This document shows positions 24,800 through 37,561 of a stretch of 64,000 nucleotides of DNA, piece by piece. Source of the stretch: Quercus robur. Taxonomy: Eukaryota; Streptophyta; Magnoliopsida; Fagales; Fagaceae. Within the stretch, counting starts at the first letter, position 1, and every line of letters begins with the position of its first letter. The position numbers and the translations under genes were made by a program. Location: assembly GCF_932294415.1 (NCBI RefSeq), contig NC_065535.1:27684782-27748781 (forward strand), read 5' to 3'. Below the pieces are notes generated by a model, which saw only the letters and a program-made list of their open reading frames with translations, did not search any database and was not told where the DNA came from.

Positions 24800-25984
24800 A
24801 TTACTCAAATAATTGATAGTACTCTTAACCCAAACATGTTTTTTTTTTCAAAGCACACCAAACTAACCTAAGTGAATTGAATTGGACCTCAGTGGAAGAA
24901 ATGGACCAAATTGGTCGGAATGGACAAAAATGGACTGAATTAGACCGGAATGACCGAACTGGACCAAAATGAACTGAATGCCAAACCATAATTAGTAAAC
25001 ATAACTCAAAAAATTAATAATAATTATAATAATAAAGTGATGTAAAACTATAATCTGTGATAAGTAAAGTATTCCAATATGATGAAAGTGGTTTGTTTTT
25101 GAAGTAACACTAATCAAATTTGTTATCACATTAATATTTTTAACTAAATTATTACACATGCGTTTGTGATTTTATGTGGATGTTAAAGGTTTTATTTAAG
25201 TTGGATTTGGCACCATGTAGAGAAAGTTGGTACACCATAAAAAAAAGCATATAAGGAAACCCACTTGCATGTAATATCTTATACAAAAAGAAAAAGAAAG
25301 AGGGAAAAAATAAAACCACTAATGTTGCAATGGCAGTGGTTGTGATGGTTGTTTATTGTAGTGGATATGGTATTTTATTGTGTTGTTTATATCATTTTAT
25401 TGTGTTAAAAGCTAAAATAAAACCACTGATGTTGGGTATTTTGTAAAGTGAGAAGGTAAAATTGATAAAATAGTTTTTTTGTGGTGACAAATAGCTAAAT
25501 TTATGGCTCCATCAATGTAGATGCTCTTAAGAGCTTTATTATCTCTATCTCTTGAAATTGATAAAAATGACATATGGTTCTCTAAGTAGGAGCGAAACTT
25601 AACCCTTCAACTTGGTCTTGAATACTACATAAGAATACATAAATGAATGTAGTGGTGAAAAGAGAATTTTTTTTGGGTGAGTATAAACTAAAAATAAATA
25701 AATAGTGTCTCCATCCAAGATGTTTGTAATACATTTAATTTCTATTATAACTTACATATAGGTTTAAGAATATGTAAAGTTATGGTAGTGAAAAGTGATG
25801 GTCATATCATAATTGACAAGTTATAATTAGTTTTGAGAATGAGTAAAGGCATAATGCATTATCGCATTCATTAATATTTATATACATATTTTTTTAAGAA
25901 ATGATGAAAAAAAATGATAACATGACTATTGATGTGATTCAACATAGGCGTAGCAATAATAAATAGTATACTTCAACTTTTAGA
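24800..25984 (-). mobile_element. Helitron copy, left end undefined
   Basis: On the minus strand the 5' end is at 25984 (TCTAAAAGTTGAAG...). Moving left, 25000-25960 is an inverted copy of about 30780-31480, and 24890-24975 holds the GGACC-type minisatellite that lies near the 3' end of this family. This copy lacks the SINE present in the 30.7-32.0 kb copy and so serves as its empty site. No clear CTAG terminus was found on the left. The minus-strand 3' end of the next Helitron starts only 11 bp to the right. Confidence 0.6.
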
Positions 25985-26794
25985 TATTATATAAACTAGT
26001 CACAGACCTGCGCGTTGCGCGTGATTATTTTTTTATGGGGATCTCATTATTATTATTATTATTTTGTAATTTGAACTAATTTAATGAAAAGTAATGCATT
26101 TCATAATCATATTTATCACAAAATAATTTTTTTTATTATTGTAGAATTGTTTTATTTAAAATTTGAAACCTTAATTCTACTATAGTTGGTTGACTAATTT
26201 TTACATCTCTAAGTCAATTAAACACGTTTTGCATGCTACATGTAAACCTTCTTTTCCATAAGGGTTGAAATAATGTGCGTAATATTTTTTTTTTCTATGG
26301 AAGTTAAAAAGAATAAAATTCACCTTGTCTTGATGTTTTCTAAAAATTAAATTTGGAGATTCTCTTTCAATAATTGTGAAAATTCCAAGCAATAATTTAG
26401 AAGGTAATACATGTTACATGTTCATGCTTTGATTGTGTAATTGTATGATTGATTTGTGTTGTAATTTATAAGTTGAATATGGTGGTGTATATCCAAAAGG
26501 GCCTAATTATGTTGTTTAGGATATTGAATATAGTGTTGTGTGTGATTTATAGAGTAGCGACGGTTGTAGTAATTAAAAATTGGTTTTTCATTGTCTTTTA
26601 AGTTAATAAAAACCTTACATCTACTTTTTTTTTCAAAAAACCTTTACATATTTTTTTAACGTGAATCTTTACATATACCTTAATAAATAAACCCTATACA
26701 TTTCATTTTCTTAGATGCATAAAAAAAAGACATCTATTCCATAATAATAGTGGCTAATTAGTTTTTTCATGTTCTCATTTATAACGTTTCTTAC

Positions 26795-27525
26795 TGTAGG
26801 GGCGGTTTTTGGGGCTCAGGCCCAACAAGCAAGCGATTCTGGCCCAAAAGTCCCTCAACAATGAATTTATAGAGAGTAGGTTACAGAACTAGGTCTTGAT
26901 AGAGTGAACGTAGTTATAAGCAAGCCATGCAACCATTTGGACGTGGGGATATTCCTTTAAGCTTCTTGGGATAACAGTCCGTGGGGCTGTATCTTATGCT
27001 TTTTCCTCGAACTCTTTTCTCTTTCTCCCTCTTTTCTCCTTCCTTTTTCTTCGATCCCCTGGCCATGGGGATTTTCTTCTCTTATATAGCATCCTTCCTA
27101 CGATAATGACCCTACACTTGTTAATCATCTGGGCCTCTACTTGAGTGCCTGTCCTATAGGACATCTTCCTTCTTTTCTGTGAGTTGCACTGGCCAAGATA
27201 ATTCTGTTCTCCTGTCCTTTCCACATTAATGCTGCTGGAAAAGCAGCTTCCTTACATTTAATGCGGCAGTTGTGGTTGCCCCCCCCCCCCCCCGAACGTC
27301 CTGCATTCTTCCTTGATCTTGGACGACCTTTCACCATGTAAGGGGTGTGAATCGGACTCCCATTTGGTGCGTCCGAGGAGGTACTCCTCCTCGGACGCCC
27401 CTAAGCAAGCCCGGCCCAACATGATTGGGCTGAGGTGCCCTCTGCCCGTGTCTCCGCTTCTTATTGTGGTTGGGCCTAGTACAGGTACTATGGCCCAACG
27501 TTGACTGGTGAATTTTATCCCCACA
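26795..27525. mobile_element. Solo LTR nested in a Helitron
   Basis: It begins TGTAGGGG, ends CCCCACA, and is flanked by CTTAC at 26790-26794 and 27526-27530. The 731-bp body is GC-richer than the host Helitron, with a C15 run at about 27280 and a palindromic GTCCGAGGAGG...CCTCCTCGGAC near 27370-27398. It shares the block caatgaattt(a/g)tagagagt(a/g)gg with the solo LTR at 36.8-37.6 kb, so both come from related families. ORFs inside are not supported. Confidence 0.88.
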
Positions 27526-28859
27526 CTTACTATTATCATATTTTACTGGATGTTGATTTTCATAATAGAACATTAAATGAGAGTTAAACTCCTCGAACCT
27601 TTCATTAGATTTTAAAAGTCATGGTGTGTGAAGAATATAAGCATTTAAGGACTTTTTTTTATATATTTGATTATTTATAAATAATGTTAAATGAAATGTC
27701 AAAAAAAAGATTTTGAAAATTTTCATCTTTATTTCTTATATATTTCTATTATTACTGAAGAACGTTTTCCTTTTAGTTTTGATAATAAATATGATTTTCT
27801 AGATTAGAGTTTGATTAGTTTCAAGTTTAAATTTTGTATGATTTTATTTAATTGTTGATTATATGATTTAATTAAGTGAATTTAAAGATTTATTTATTTG
27901 CATTGTAAAGTTTATAATAACATTCGTAGGGTCATCTTTAATTAATTTTTTACTCCTTTAGCCGTCGGTCTTTTTGTTTTCCAATTAACGGTTACTAATT
28001 AATTTATTTAATTGATGTTTGATTTCTTTTACTAATCTCTTTCTCTCCCTCTTTGTTAACATCCTATTGTTTTCCCAAATTTGATGATAATTCTAATGTA
28101 CTAAATATGCATATTGTAACATTTATTTTTATTTTTATTTTACTCCATTTTGCTGCCATGAAGTTAGTACATCCATAACTATTAGTTTATTATTTTATGA
28201 TATGTTTGGTTTGATATTATTATTATTATTATAAATTTAGTGTTTCTAAAATAGCATGTGTTTTGTATTCTCTTTTTCTATTAATGCATTGTAACTTTTT
28301 ATGGGAATACTTTATAAGAAAACTGTTTATTCTTTTTTATTTTTTTTTATTTTTTTTTAAATTGAGTGTTTCTAAATTGATATTTGTTTTGTATTTCATT
28401 TTTCCATTGATGCATTGTAACATTTCGTGGGAAGACTTCATAAGAACAATTTTTATTTATTGAATAAAATATTATACGTTTAATTTTTAAAAAAATGAGA
28501 CAAAATATAAATAATTATGATATGGAGGATGTTGCTAAATTTAAATGTTGAATAAAATAAGATGAGAATAAAATAATAAAAAGGAAATGTATAGCAATAA
28601 ACACCATTTATATATAATATTATATTTTTATATACTATCTTTATAATGCAATAATATAACATTTAACAACCAATGTGAATAAAAAAGATAACAACATAAA
28701 ATATAAAACTAAATCGTATCAAGCTGGATTACCTGTCAATTCCAATTTTAGCAAACTAACTGACTTCTAGTAGTCTAAAACTGATTTCTGCGATGCATTT
28801 GGTGGAGCTTTCAATACTGCATCAGTATGTTTTGATGGTCAACCTATTACACTAAAATT

Positions 28860-28874
<15 letters not shown>

Positions 28875-28934
<60 letters not shown>
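28875..28934 (+). repeat. (AT)n(AG)n compound microsatellite
   Basis: Nine AT units pass into about 21 AG units with no interruption, preceded by a run of A. It lies in the same place in the Helitron body as the (TC)n tracts at 22061-22090 and 36283-36305 when orientation is allowed for. Confidence 0.9.
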
Positions 28935-28936
<2 letters not shown>

Positions 28937-29358
28937 CTTTTGTGTTTGGAAAAATAGAAATGACAATTTTATAGCATGAGGATAAGAATAAGAAGAGTAA
29001 AAAATAAAGGAAGATAAAAAGATAGAATAATATTAATATTGAGAGTAGTGGGGATATGAAAAGTTGAAATGGAATGAGAAAGGTTGAAGAAAGTTAAGGT
29101 AGAGAGTAGTGGGGATATGAAGTAGTGGGGATATGAAAAGTTAAAATGGAATTGAAAATTTAATAATAAATAAGAATAATTAAAAATAAGATAAATTAAA
29201 TATGATATTTTGATTGTAATATAATAGAGTTTTTAATTCACTTTAAATGTTAAAAAATTGGAAAAAAATTGATAATGACATGGCTGTTGACGTGGCTCAA
29301 TGGAAGCGTAGCAACATTAAATGCTACGTTTCAGCTTTTAGTAATATATTGATATTGA

Positions 29359-30729
29359 TTATGAATAAAATATTGTTTGCATTCTTAAAGTTTGCATAAG
29401 TTTGTTTTTTGTTCTTGAACTTTAATGAGTTCTTCGTCCTTAAACTATTGAAAACATTATAGATTATTTATCCCAAACCTTAAAAAAGATCTTTTATACA
29501 GTGCATATGACCAATTGTTTTGTGCCACTTGAACAATATAATGATCCACGTCAAACATGTTAGATTCTCTAATGCTAAAAATAGTACCACCTAATTAGAC
29601 AGGTAGGATAAAAGTTAACCAAGTGAATAAATGACAAAAAAAGAGAGTAACATTTTCAACAATTTAGGGGAAAATAATTCTTTTAGAAATTTAGGGACGA
29701 GACTTTATGGGTGGAAACAATATTTTAGCCTAAAATAAATAAATATAGCATAGTCAAGAATCAAGATGCAAGTAATCCATGTTTCAAAAAAAAGATGCAA
29801 GTAATCCACAGCTTTTCAAATACATGAGAAGCTCGGTTCTAAAAAAACAAAAACAAAAACATGACAAGCTGAAGTAACCTTTGGATGATTCTAAAAAGCA
29901 TAAGCTTCCCAAAATTGGCGAAAAGCTAGGCAAGATGGAAGTAATTTCAATCTTTAGAAGAAGAACCTCTAGAAAGGGCCTGTCAAACAAAGTCTTAATA
30001 CCCCTTTGGCATTACCGTAGGAAGTAAAGTTTTAACCATAGAAATTTAGTAATAGAGTTTTTGCGATACAGAGCTTTTACTTTAACTGAACAACTCTTAA
30101 GTTAAAGTTAAAGCCAAAAAACTCTATTTCTAAACTTCTACACTTCAAACTTTACTTCCTACCGTACCGATACGCCTTTTTCTAGAGGTGCTTCTTCTAA
30201 GATTGAAATTACTTCCATCTTGCCTAGCTTTTCGCCAATTTTGGGAAGCTTATGCTTTTTAGAAGCATCCAAAGACTACTTCGACTATGTTATATTTATT
30301 TATTTTAGGAAAAAAAAAATATTGTTTCAATCCATAAAGTTTGCTTGAAATTTCTTTCTAGTCCCTAAATTTCAAAACGTATTATTTTTCCCTATACTGT
30401 TGAAAATGTTTCATTTTTTTGTACTTTTATTCGCTCGGTTAAATTTTACCCTACCTATCTAATATCTAAGTAGGTGTTACTAGTTTTAGCATTAGAGACT
30501 ATGACACATGGATCATTATATTTTAAAAAGAAAATGAGAAAAGAACACACATGAGGTGAACAAGTGGCATGAAACTATTGGTCATGTACAACGTACAAAA
30601 GATCTTTTTAAGATTTGGTATAAACAATATTACGTTTTCAGTAGTTTAAGGACAAAGAACTCATTAAGTTTTAAAAAGGGAATACAAACTTATGAAATCT
30701 TTAAGAATGCAAACAATATTTTATCAATA
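29359..30729. repeat. Large inverted repeat of unit A between two divergent Helitrons
   Basis: The left arm (29359 to about 30080) is the reverse complement of the unit at 9495-10184; the right arm (about 30130-30729) is a direct copy of it, somewhat shorter because of a deletion. The centre contains a small palindrome around actttaactgaacaactcttaagttaaagt. Each arm ends at the 5' end of a Helitron, one pointing left (25996-29358) and one right (from about 30730). Any ORF here is spurious. Confidence 0.75.
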
Positions 30730-31993
30730 ATTATATATATATATATATATATAATATTTAAAATTTGAACCATAATATTTATTGTTGTACGCTTTTGTTG
30801 AATCACATCAGCAATTATGTAATTATTTTATTTCCATAATTTCTTTTAAAAAAATGTATATAAATATTTATTTATGCAATAATGCATTATATCTTTACTC
30901 ATTTTCAAAATTAATTATAACTTATCAATCATGATATGACCATCATTTTTCACTATTATGACTTTACATATTCTCAAACCTAAATGTAACTTATAATAGA
31001 AAATACATGTCATACAAACACCTGGGGCAGAGACACCATTTATTTATTTTTAGTTTAGTACTCATCTGAAGAAAATAATAATAATAATAATAATCTCATT
31101 CCACCACTATATTCATTTCCGTATGCTAATGTTATTCCAAGCTAGGTTAAAGGGTCCAGTCTTGCTTCTACTTAGAGAATCATATGTCATTTTCAACCAT
31201 GTGTCTTAACAAAGGGGTTTTTTTTTTTTTTTTTCCTTTCTTTTTGTATAAAATATCACATGCAAATGGTTTTCCTGATATTCTTTTTTTATGGTGTGCA
31301 AACTTTCTCTACATGGTGCCGAATCCAACTTTAATAAAACCTTTAACAGGCAAATAGAATCACAAACACATGCATAATAATTTAGTTAAAAATATTAATG
31401 TGATAACAAATTTGATTGATGTTATTTCAGTAACAAATCATTTCACATTCGAATACATTACTTATGATAGAATAAGGTTTTACATCACTTTATTATTATT
31501 GTGGGTTCCAGTTAACTCAATTGGTAAAGTCTCTGATGGTTGTTTAAGAGATCTGGGGTTCAATCCCCGCCTACACCAAAAACTGATTGGTGTCTTGGTC
31601 TGATGATAAAGAGCAATCATCAGGAACGGACGCCATAGGTTGAAACTCTCTAAAAAAAAACATCACTTTATTATTATTATTTTGCGTTATGTTTAATAAT
31701 TATGTTTCGGCATTCGGTCTAGTTTGGTAATTCCAGTCCATTTCAGTCCACTTCTGTCCAAACACTCCAAACTTTAGGGAATAAAATCCAAACATCTTTA
31801 AAATTTAGGGGGTCAAATCCAAATTCTTAAACGTCAGGGTATAAAATCCAAACATTCACAAACTTTAGGTTATAAAATCCAAACTTTGAGACTTCATAGT
31901 GTAAAATTCAAACACCCCTAAACTTTAGAGGTATCATTTGCAATTCATCCAAAAAATTATATATTCCCACGCATCGCGTTGTTATGCAACTAG
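30730..31993 (+). mobile_element. Helitron with worn 5' end and nested SINE
   Basis: The 3' end has CACGCATCGCGTTG and then CTAG at 31990-31993 and T. The 5' end is degraded to (TA)n followed by ttgaaccataatatttattgttgtacgc, a decayed version of the family 5' segment. The body at 30780-31480 is an inverted copy of 25000-25960, and the GGTCCA-type repeat is at 31705-31760. The tail has AACTTTAGGG...AAATCCAAA words repeated about five times (31770-31935). Confidence 0.65.
31501..31660 (+). mobile_element. tRNA-derived SINE
   Basis: A 19-bp target-site duplication ACATCACTTTATTATTATT flanks it (31482-31500 and 31660-31678). The head has a pol III A box (TTAACTCAATTGGTAAAG) and B box (GGTTCAATCCC); the 3' end is an A-rich tail. 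The related Helitron at 24.8-26.0 kb has the empty site. It is not a functional tRNA gene: the tRNA-like part passes directly into an unrelated SINE body. Confidence 0.9.
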
Positions 31994-32175
31994 TTTTAAC
32001 TTTTAATATTTATACTATTTATAAGAGAGTTCTCATTTTTGGACTGGACTTTTATGTGGATCAAGAACACCCTCTAAACCTTAGTTTAACAAGGAAAAAA
32101 CTTGAGGACAATCTAGTAAAAATATATCTCCAACTCCACTTAAAATACCTACAAAATAGGACACTCTCCTACTAA

Positions 32176-33122
32176 TCCATGTCTTCAAAGCAAACTTATC
32201 CAAATAAATAAATAAAAAAGGGGAGAAATTATGACATTAGACCCAAAAAAAAAAAAAAAAAAAAAGCCTCATCCCACACGCAAATCGTGTGTGATGAGGC
32301 TAGTAATTGTATAAGCGCATTTGACTTAATTAGGGTAAGAAATACCATTGGGGGAGGAATTCTATGGATAATGAACATTGGAAGAGTTGTTTTGTAAACG
32401 TATATATTAATTAGAATGAATTGTCAACCTCAAGCATATGTTCTTGATGCTTAAAAAGTGGATACTGGTGTTTTGATTTTTTCGGTAACTGATATCTTCA
32501 TGAAGAAATTATGCTTGCTAATTTGTCAAATTCGGGATGTCAATTTGGTAGGGAGGAATCTTATGAACAATGTGACCTCTATACTGCGGAAAATGGGACA
32601 AATCTTGGAGATTTTTGCTAATGGTTTGAAAATCTTAGAAGACTTTAATACATGCCACAGTAGAGAAGCAGAAAATGGCATTAATTGATTGGGGTACGTA
32701 ATATTCATGTCTCAACGTGTGTCAGGTCCCTTCTCTACCAAATGAAATGTTGTATGTTCTGTGATTATAATCACTTTGCACCTCTTTATCCTTCAGAGTA
32801 TAAATTTACTTCACATGTTGCACTCCCTGCTTCTAAACTTGAAATAGCAACAATGTGCTCTCTCTCTTTTGTACATATCATTCTGTTTCGGTTCATAGAA
32901 CTAGTGGCATCCAGGATTACTAATGACGAAAGTTCCAATCCTGTTGCAAATTCCTGAAGTACTTCATAAAGTGATGTTGCAGGTTTACAACCTTTACTTG
33001 CAAACGAAATGATAAGAATGGTTGTTTTGACAATCAAATGAAAAGTAAAACATCTAATCTGTTTTACAAGGGAAATGAAAAACACCTATATATTTATGTT
33101 TATTTTCCTATAAAGGTATATT
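32176..33122. other. Intergenic DNA 3' of the WAT1-related gene
   Basis: No supported gene. There is a poly(A) run at 32245-32267. Small ORFs in both strands (e.g. 32458-32688) show no domain. The right part should contain the 3' UTR of the minus-strand gene that ends at 33123. Confidence 0.5.
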
Positions 33123-34954
33123 TCATTTTGTTTCATTTGTGGCAGAATTCATCTCAGTCTCATTGATGGAAATCTCTTGCATTTTGTCATCATCAAATCC
33201 TTTTTCATCGTCTGGCTGCCCAATGACAAGATTTTCTGTCCTTTTTGCCCAAAGTACACAGTAAAGGCCTACAATGATGAGAGACGCTCCTACCAAGCTG
33301 GGCAACACCAAATATACAAAAGAAAGTAGTTTAGTTCCTCATTTCCTCCCTAGCAATATGGACAATACACACAATGCCAGATTGTTTGTGAGGTTTTATT
33401 ATTTACTAACAATTGTGACATGTAGCAGAAAACAGAAAATTGTGATAGAAAGCTACAACTGGATTGTTATAGGCAAATTTTTATGACAGGAGAATCAGAA
33501 ACCAATGACTTGCAAGTGGCAGAAAGAATTTGTGTTCTATCTATAGCCCACCTGCCCACTTGTAGTCTCTCTGCGAAAGCAATTGCCGAGAATATTCCCA
33601 CAATAATTAAGAGTAGTGGACTAAACATTGCTGCAAAAACTGGTCCCTTATTACTGATACACCATGTTTGCAAGTAGTAGACTAAAGCTGAGATCACCAC
33701 TCCCTATTACAAAAGTAAGCAGGAAGAGATGAAGACTATAATGTTTTACTTTCAAAGGTATCAAATTCCATGAAAGACATGCATTTGTAAGAGTAAACAC
33801 TCACACAGTAGAGGATGGTTAATAGCTGCATGTTCCACTCCAGCTTCCATAAGTCTAGATTTCTTGCAAAAAACAGTGCAAGAAAAAAAGATTGCAATGA
33901 TGCAAAGAAGCAAATTAAAGTGTTCAGCAATAATCTAGCTGGGTAGACTTTGTAGACCACAGCCTGAGAATAAATAGACCAAATTTGGGGAAAAAAATAT
34001 GAAAAAAGAAAGGAATTTTTTCATACATGATATATTGCTATCATTTGAAAATATATAGTACATCACCTGGAGAATCAGCCATGCACTCCATGCTATGTGA
34101 CTTGTCAGAATAAGTGCAGCACCCTTAATCCAGTTATCCTTGCCATGGCTCAACTCACAACTGTTGGTGCTACAGATGATTATCAGAGGCCTGTGCACAA
34201 AGCCTTTGAAAAGATATCTTCCTTTCCAGAAGGTAAAAGTAAGTGCCCCACCAATGCAAATCAGTGTACCCAGCACCTTAGCTTGACCTCTAATACTTGC
34301 TATGTTCAATGTCTCCATCCTAAATTAGAGATATAAAATCAAATGAAGGGCATCTGGTGAACTAGTAAAGAAGGTAACTGCATTTATATGAGGGAAGCTG
34401 AGATAATACCTGAGTATTACTGCTATGAGGAAGGTCAAACTAGGGATAACATTACTTAAGGCAATTGCAACTGTTGGAGAAGTGTATGCTAAACCAGCAT
34501 AGTAAACATTAAGATGGATGGTTGTCCCAAGTGACGAAAGCAAAAAAATCTTTGCAATCACGGAGAATGAGAGTGGAGGCCTATTTTTCCTGTTTTGCAA
34601 GAAGAAAATAAATAAATTCTTTTTTTTTCTCAAATGCTCCAGCAACTAGTCATGAGCCTAAAAGGCATATGATCACTGACCATATGCCTTTCTAGTGATT
34701 AGCTTACATCTCAATAGGGGAAAAAATGGTGCACGCGCACACAAACATCACTGAAGACTGACCATAAGAAGGATAACTAACCTTTCAAGTACATAAGCAA
34801 AGGGACCTAACAAAAGCATGGCAATTATATGCCTGTAAACCACAAAGACAAGTTGATTGAGTCCCTTTTCAAGGGCAATTTTCGTCAGGATATTTGCTCC
34901 ACCATATGCTAACTGGACTATTACCATTGCCCCATAAGAAGCATAGGACTTCAT
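33123..34954 (-). CDS. WAT1-related (EamA/nodulin MtN21) transporter, six exons
   Basis: Minus-strand exons in order: 34954-34782, 34589-34410, 34319-34067, 33963-33805, 33703-33552 and 33297-33123, giving 1092 nt and 363 aa with all introns GT-AG and no internal stop. It has two EamA (drug/metabolite transporter) halves with about ten hydrophobic segments: the N-terminal half carries QLAYGGANILTKIAL, YRHIIAMLLLGPFAY and NVYYAGLAYTSPTVA; the C-terminal half carries NWIKGAALILTSHIAW, VVISALVYYLQTWCISNKGP and PLLLIIVGIFSAIAF. The end is hydrophilic and acidic. Relatives act at the tonoplast or plasma membrane; WAT1 itself moves auxin, but the substrate of this one cannot be told. A related pseudogene lies 7.4 kb downstream in plus coordinates. 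Confidence 0.93.
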
Positions 34955-35953
34955 GGCTATTCATAATGCATTTTCTCTTGATGTTCATCTGGTTTAAGTA
35001 GTAGTGGACAGACAACCTCGGCAATCTCTTAAAAGGGTCTGTTTGGATACCGCTTATTTTGTTAAAAACTGAAAACTTATTATTGAAAACATTGTAATAA
35101 AATAATTTTTAAGTTATGAATAGTGCCATAGGACCTAGGATTTACCTAAAAATATGCATTTTCACAAGTTTGGTTGGGTTGTGAACAATGCTGTGGGACC
35201 CAGCCAAAAACATAAACCGCAACTTCATTTCTATGCAAATGCACGCAAAGAATCATTTTTTTAAGCCTCATATGGGAAGAATCACATTTCAATAGCAAGT
35301 GGAATGCATTATCACACTACCGGTATGCTTGAAAAGCATAGCACCACACTTGAAATAGAAGCCAACCTATCAGACACCATCTCTTTTCCCAATTAATATT
35401 TCCTATTTTCTTTAATTTTGTGATTTCTATAGAGAAATTTAATTGTGGAATGTCTAGTTACAGGAGCTGTACTGCTTTTGAGTGAACTTCCTTACAGAGG
35501 GAACAGTTCAACACACCTTTAGCACATTTTATTCCTTGCAAAAGGAACAATTCAGCACTTATTGATCTTGGAAAACCCTCATAAAAGATTGATACGTAGG
35601 TAATTTAGCTTGCTTTGTTGTAATTTTACCTCAATTTATATTTGTTTGAACTATGATTAAATAATTAAATTCACCACTTTCTAATAGCTTAACTTTTTAT
35701 TACAAAGTAACAATTACTTTAAATGTTGTCTATTTTTTAAAAAGATTTTTACAAGTTAAAAAAAAAAAAATCTTTTTATCTCTACAAATATATCATTTTA
35801 TTATTTTTTGTGTGTTTGATTAATTTTTTTTTAAAGATGAACCATATTCTTCTAACTTCTATTGTATTGTATTATATTTTCCTGATATACAACTAAACTT
35901 TATAAGTTTCAAATTTATTATTCAAATTTCTCATCTCATAAGGAATAAGGAAA
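34955..35953. other. Upstream region of the WAT1-related gene with MITE-like debris
   Basis: No gene seen. About 35033-35240 (gtctgtttggataccgcttatttt...) resembles plant MITE sequence but no matching second terminus was found. At 35654-35700 there is a short copy of an LTR-like motif (actatgattaaataattaaatt) that recurs at 39346. Confidence 0.4.
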
Positions 35954-36276
35954 TCTATATATATTTAAAAGCTGAAGCGTAGCATTTATTGTTGCCACGC
36001 TCCAGTTAAGCCACATCAACGTCTACGTCATTATTTATTTATTTATTTTCCAATTTTCCTATAATTGTTTTTAACATTTATTTTTTAAATATTTACACTT
36101 CCCTAACCTTTCTCCCTCCCTTCCCTTTTCATCTCCCCACTACCATCACATTAATATCATTCTTCCTTTTTCCCTTCATCTTTCTTTATTTTTATCTCTT
36201 CTTATTCACACCCTTTTACTATAAATTTGTCATTATCTTTTCCATTCTATTTATAGTTTTCCCTCACAAAAAAATG

Positions 36277-36311
<35 letters not shown>

Positions 36312-36776
36312 TTGTTGGATTTTTTATTTTTCTTGCATCTTTGCTTTAGGTTGATAATTTTTAATATTCTTTAAAAATCTACTTTGGGTTAATGCAATTT
36401 AATTTTGTTTTTTAAATTGTTGTATTTTTGTTCTCTTTGATTGTTAAACATTATCCTATTGCGTTATAAAGAATTAAATATAGCATATAAAATATAATAT
36501 TATTCTATTACATAGCATGATTTGGATAATTTGATATTTATTCTATTACATAGCATGATTTTTTATAGTGTTCAATTTAGATGTTAAACTATGAGACTTT
36601 ACTAATTTTTATTTATTTTTTAATCCTTTGTGATGGACAAAGTACTCTTAATAGTTGTATTAAAAGTACTCTATAATGTTATTTATTTAGAGAAAAGTAA
36701 AGGTTAGCCAAACAAAAATAATCGAATGGGTGACAAATTTTAGCTTTTGCAATTTTATTTTAATTATTATTATTAT

Positions 36777-37561
36777 TGTAGGGACCAGATTTGAGTTCCT
36801 AGCCCAAGGTATGAATGGACTTAGGCCCAAATAGCTCAAAACAATGAATTTGTAGAGAGTGGGTAAAAAATTATTGGGCTTTAGTTAACCATACAACAAA
36901 TCAGGTAGGTTTGATGGCAAAGGAATAAAAATATACAAGTTTAAACAAAGAAAGAACGTCCTCGGCAACGTCCTGAAGAGACTGATTCTTATATAATGTT
37001 CTTAAGTATGGTTACAAGTCTAGTTCTAGATTGCTACAGTGTTTCTTTCTTGATTTTTTCGAGCCCCTTCTCTCACTCACTTCTTCTTATTTTATATTCT
37101 CTTTCCTTTTTATCTCCACATTCCACGTGCATGCCAGACGGTCGGTGTGGATACTTGTCCCATCAGCACTCCCCATAAGTCCTCATGTAGTAGCTGTAAG
37201 GCTGAAATCCACTGTTTAGGCATCAGTGCATTTAATTTGGAGGCAGAAGCTTTCTCCTAAAATATTTTAAGACTCCTCCCTATCTGATGTCTCTGCAATG
37301 CTTACCCGCTCCAACTGAATTTCCGGGATTGTCACTCTTGTTAATAGACCATCTCTTAAGACCTCAACTTTGTCTAGCCAATGACGTATTCATCCTCGGC
37401 CCACTCTCTTGAGCTATTATGACCAAAACTAACCTTTCTATTTATCAACACAGTCTCTTCTGATGAAGACTTCTCTTCCTCGGACAGATCCTTGTCCTCA
37501 GCTTGGGCCATAGGCCCAATATACAGGTAGATAATGAACTCCTGGGCCCAAGAGCCCAACA
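36777..37561. mobile_element. Solo LTR nested in a Helitron
   Basis: It begins TGTAGGGACC, ends GCCCAACA, and is flanked by ATTAT at 36772-36776 and 37562-37566. It is 785 bp long and related in places to the solo LTR at 26.8-27.5 kb (caatgaatttgtagagagtggg). The interior has CCTCGG words as in the Tat-type gypsy element at the right end of the window; a common lineage is possible but not shown. Confidence 0.85.

Larger units (their letters stand above)
25996..29358 (-). mobile_element. Non-autonomous Helitron with nested solo LTR
   Basis: The minus-strand 5' end is TCAATATCAATATATTAC at 29358 and the 3' end is a CGCGCAACGCGC hairpin then CTAG at 25999-25996; the flanks are A (25995) and T (29359). 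The right flank ttatgaataaaatatt equals the flank of the 10185 Helitron, so the two share an insertion site in repeat unit A. The body holds GA-rich sequence with an (AT)n(AG)n microsatellite at 28875-28934 and a nested solo LTR. No transposase. Confidence 0.8.

Noticed and set aside
27137..27573. Overlapping ORFs around the C15 run, on both strands
   Set aside because: They lie within a solo LTR, disagree in frame and have no recognisable domain; GC-rich composition alone explains the lack of stops.
31500..31580. A tRNA gene, because of clear A and B boxes and a tRNA-like fold
   Set aside because: The segment has a 19-bp target-site duplication, continues into a non-tRNA body and ends in an A-rich tail, so it is a SINE and not a functional tRNA gene.
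32458..33085. Possible additional exons 3' of the WAT1-related gene
   Set aside because: The gene already ends with a proper stop at 33123 and family length is reached; the small ORFs here do not match EamA proteins and lack paired splice sites.
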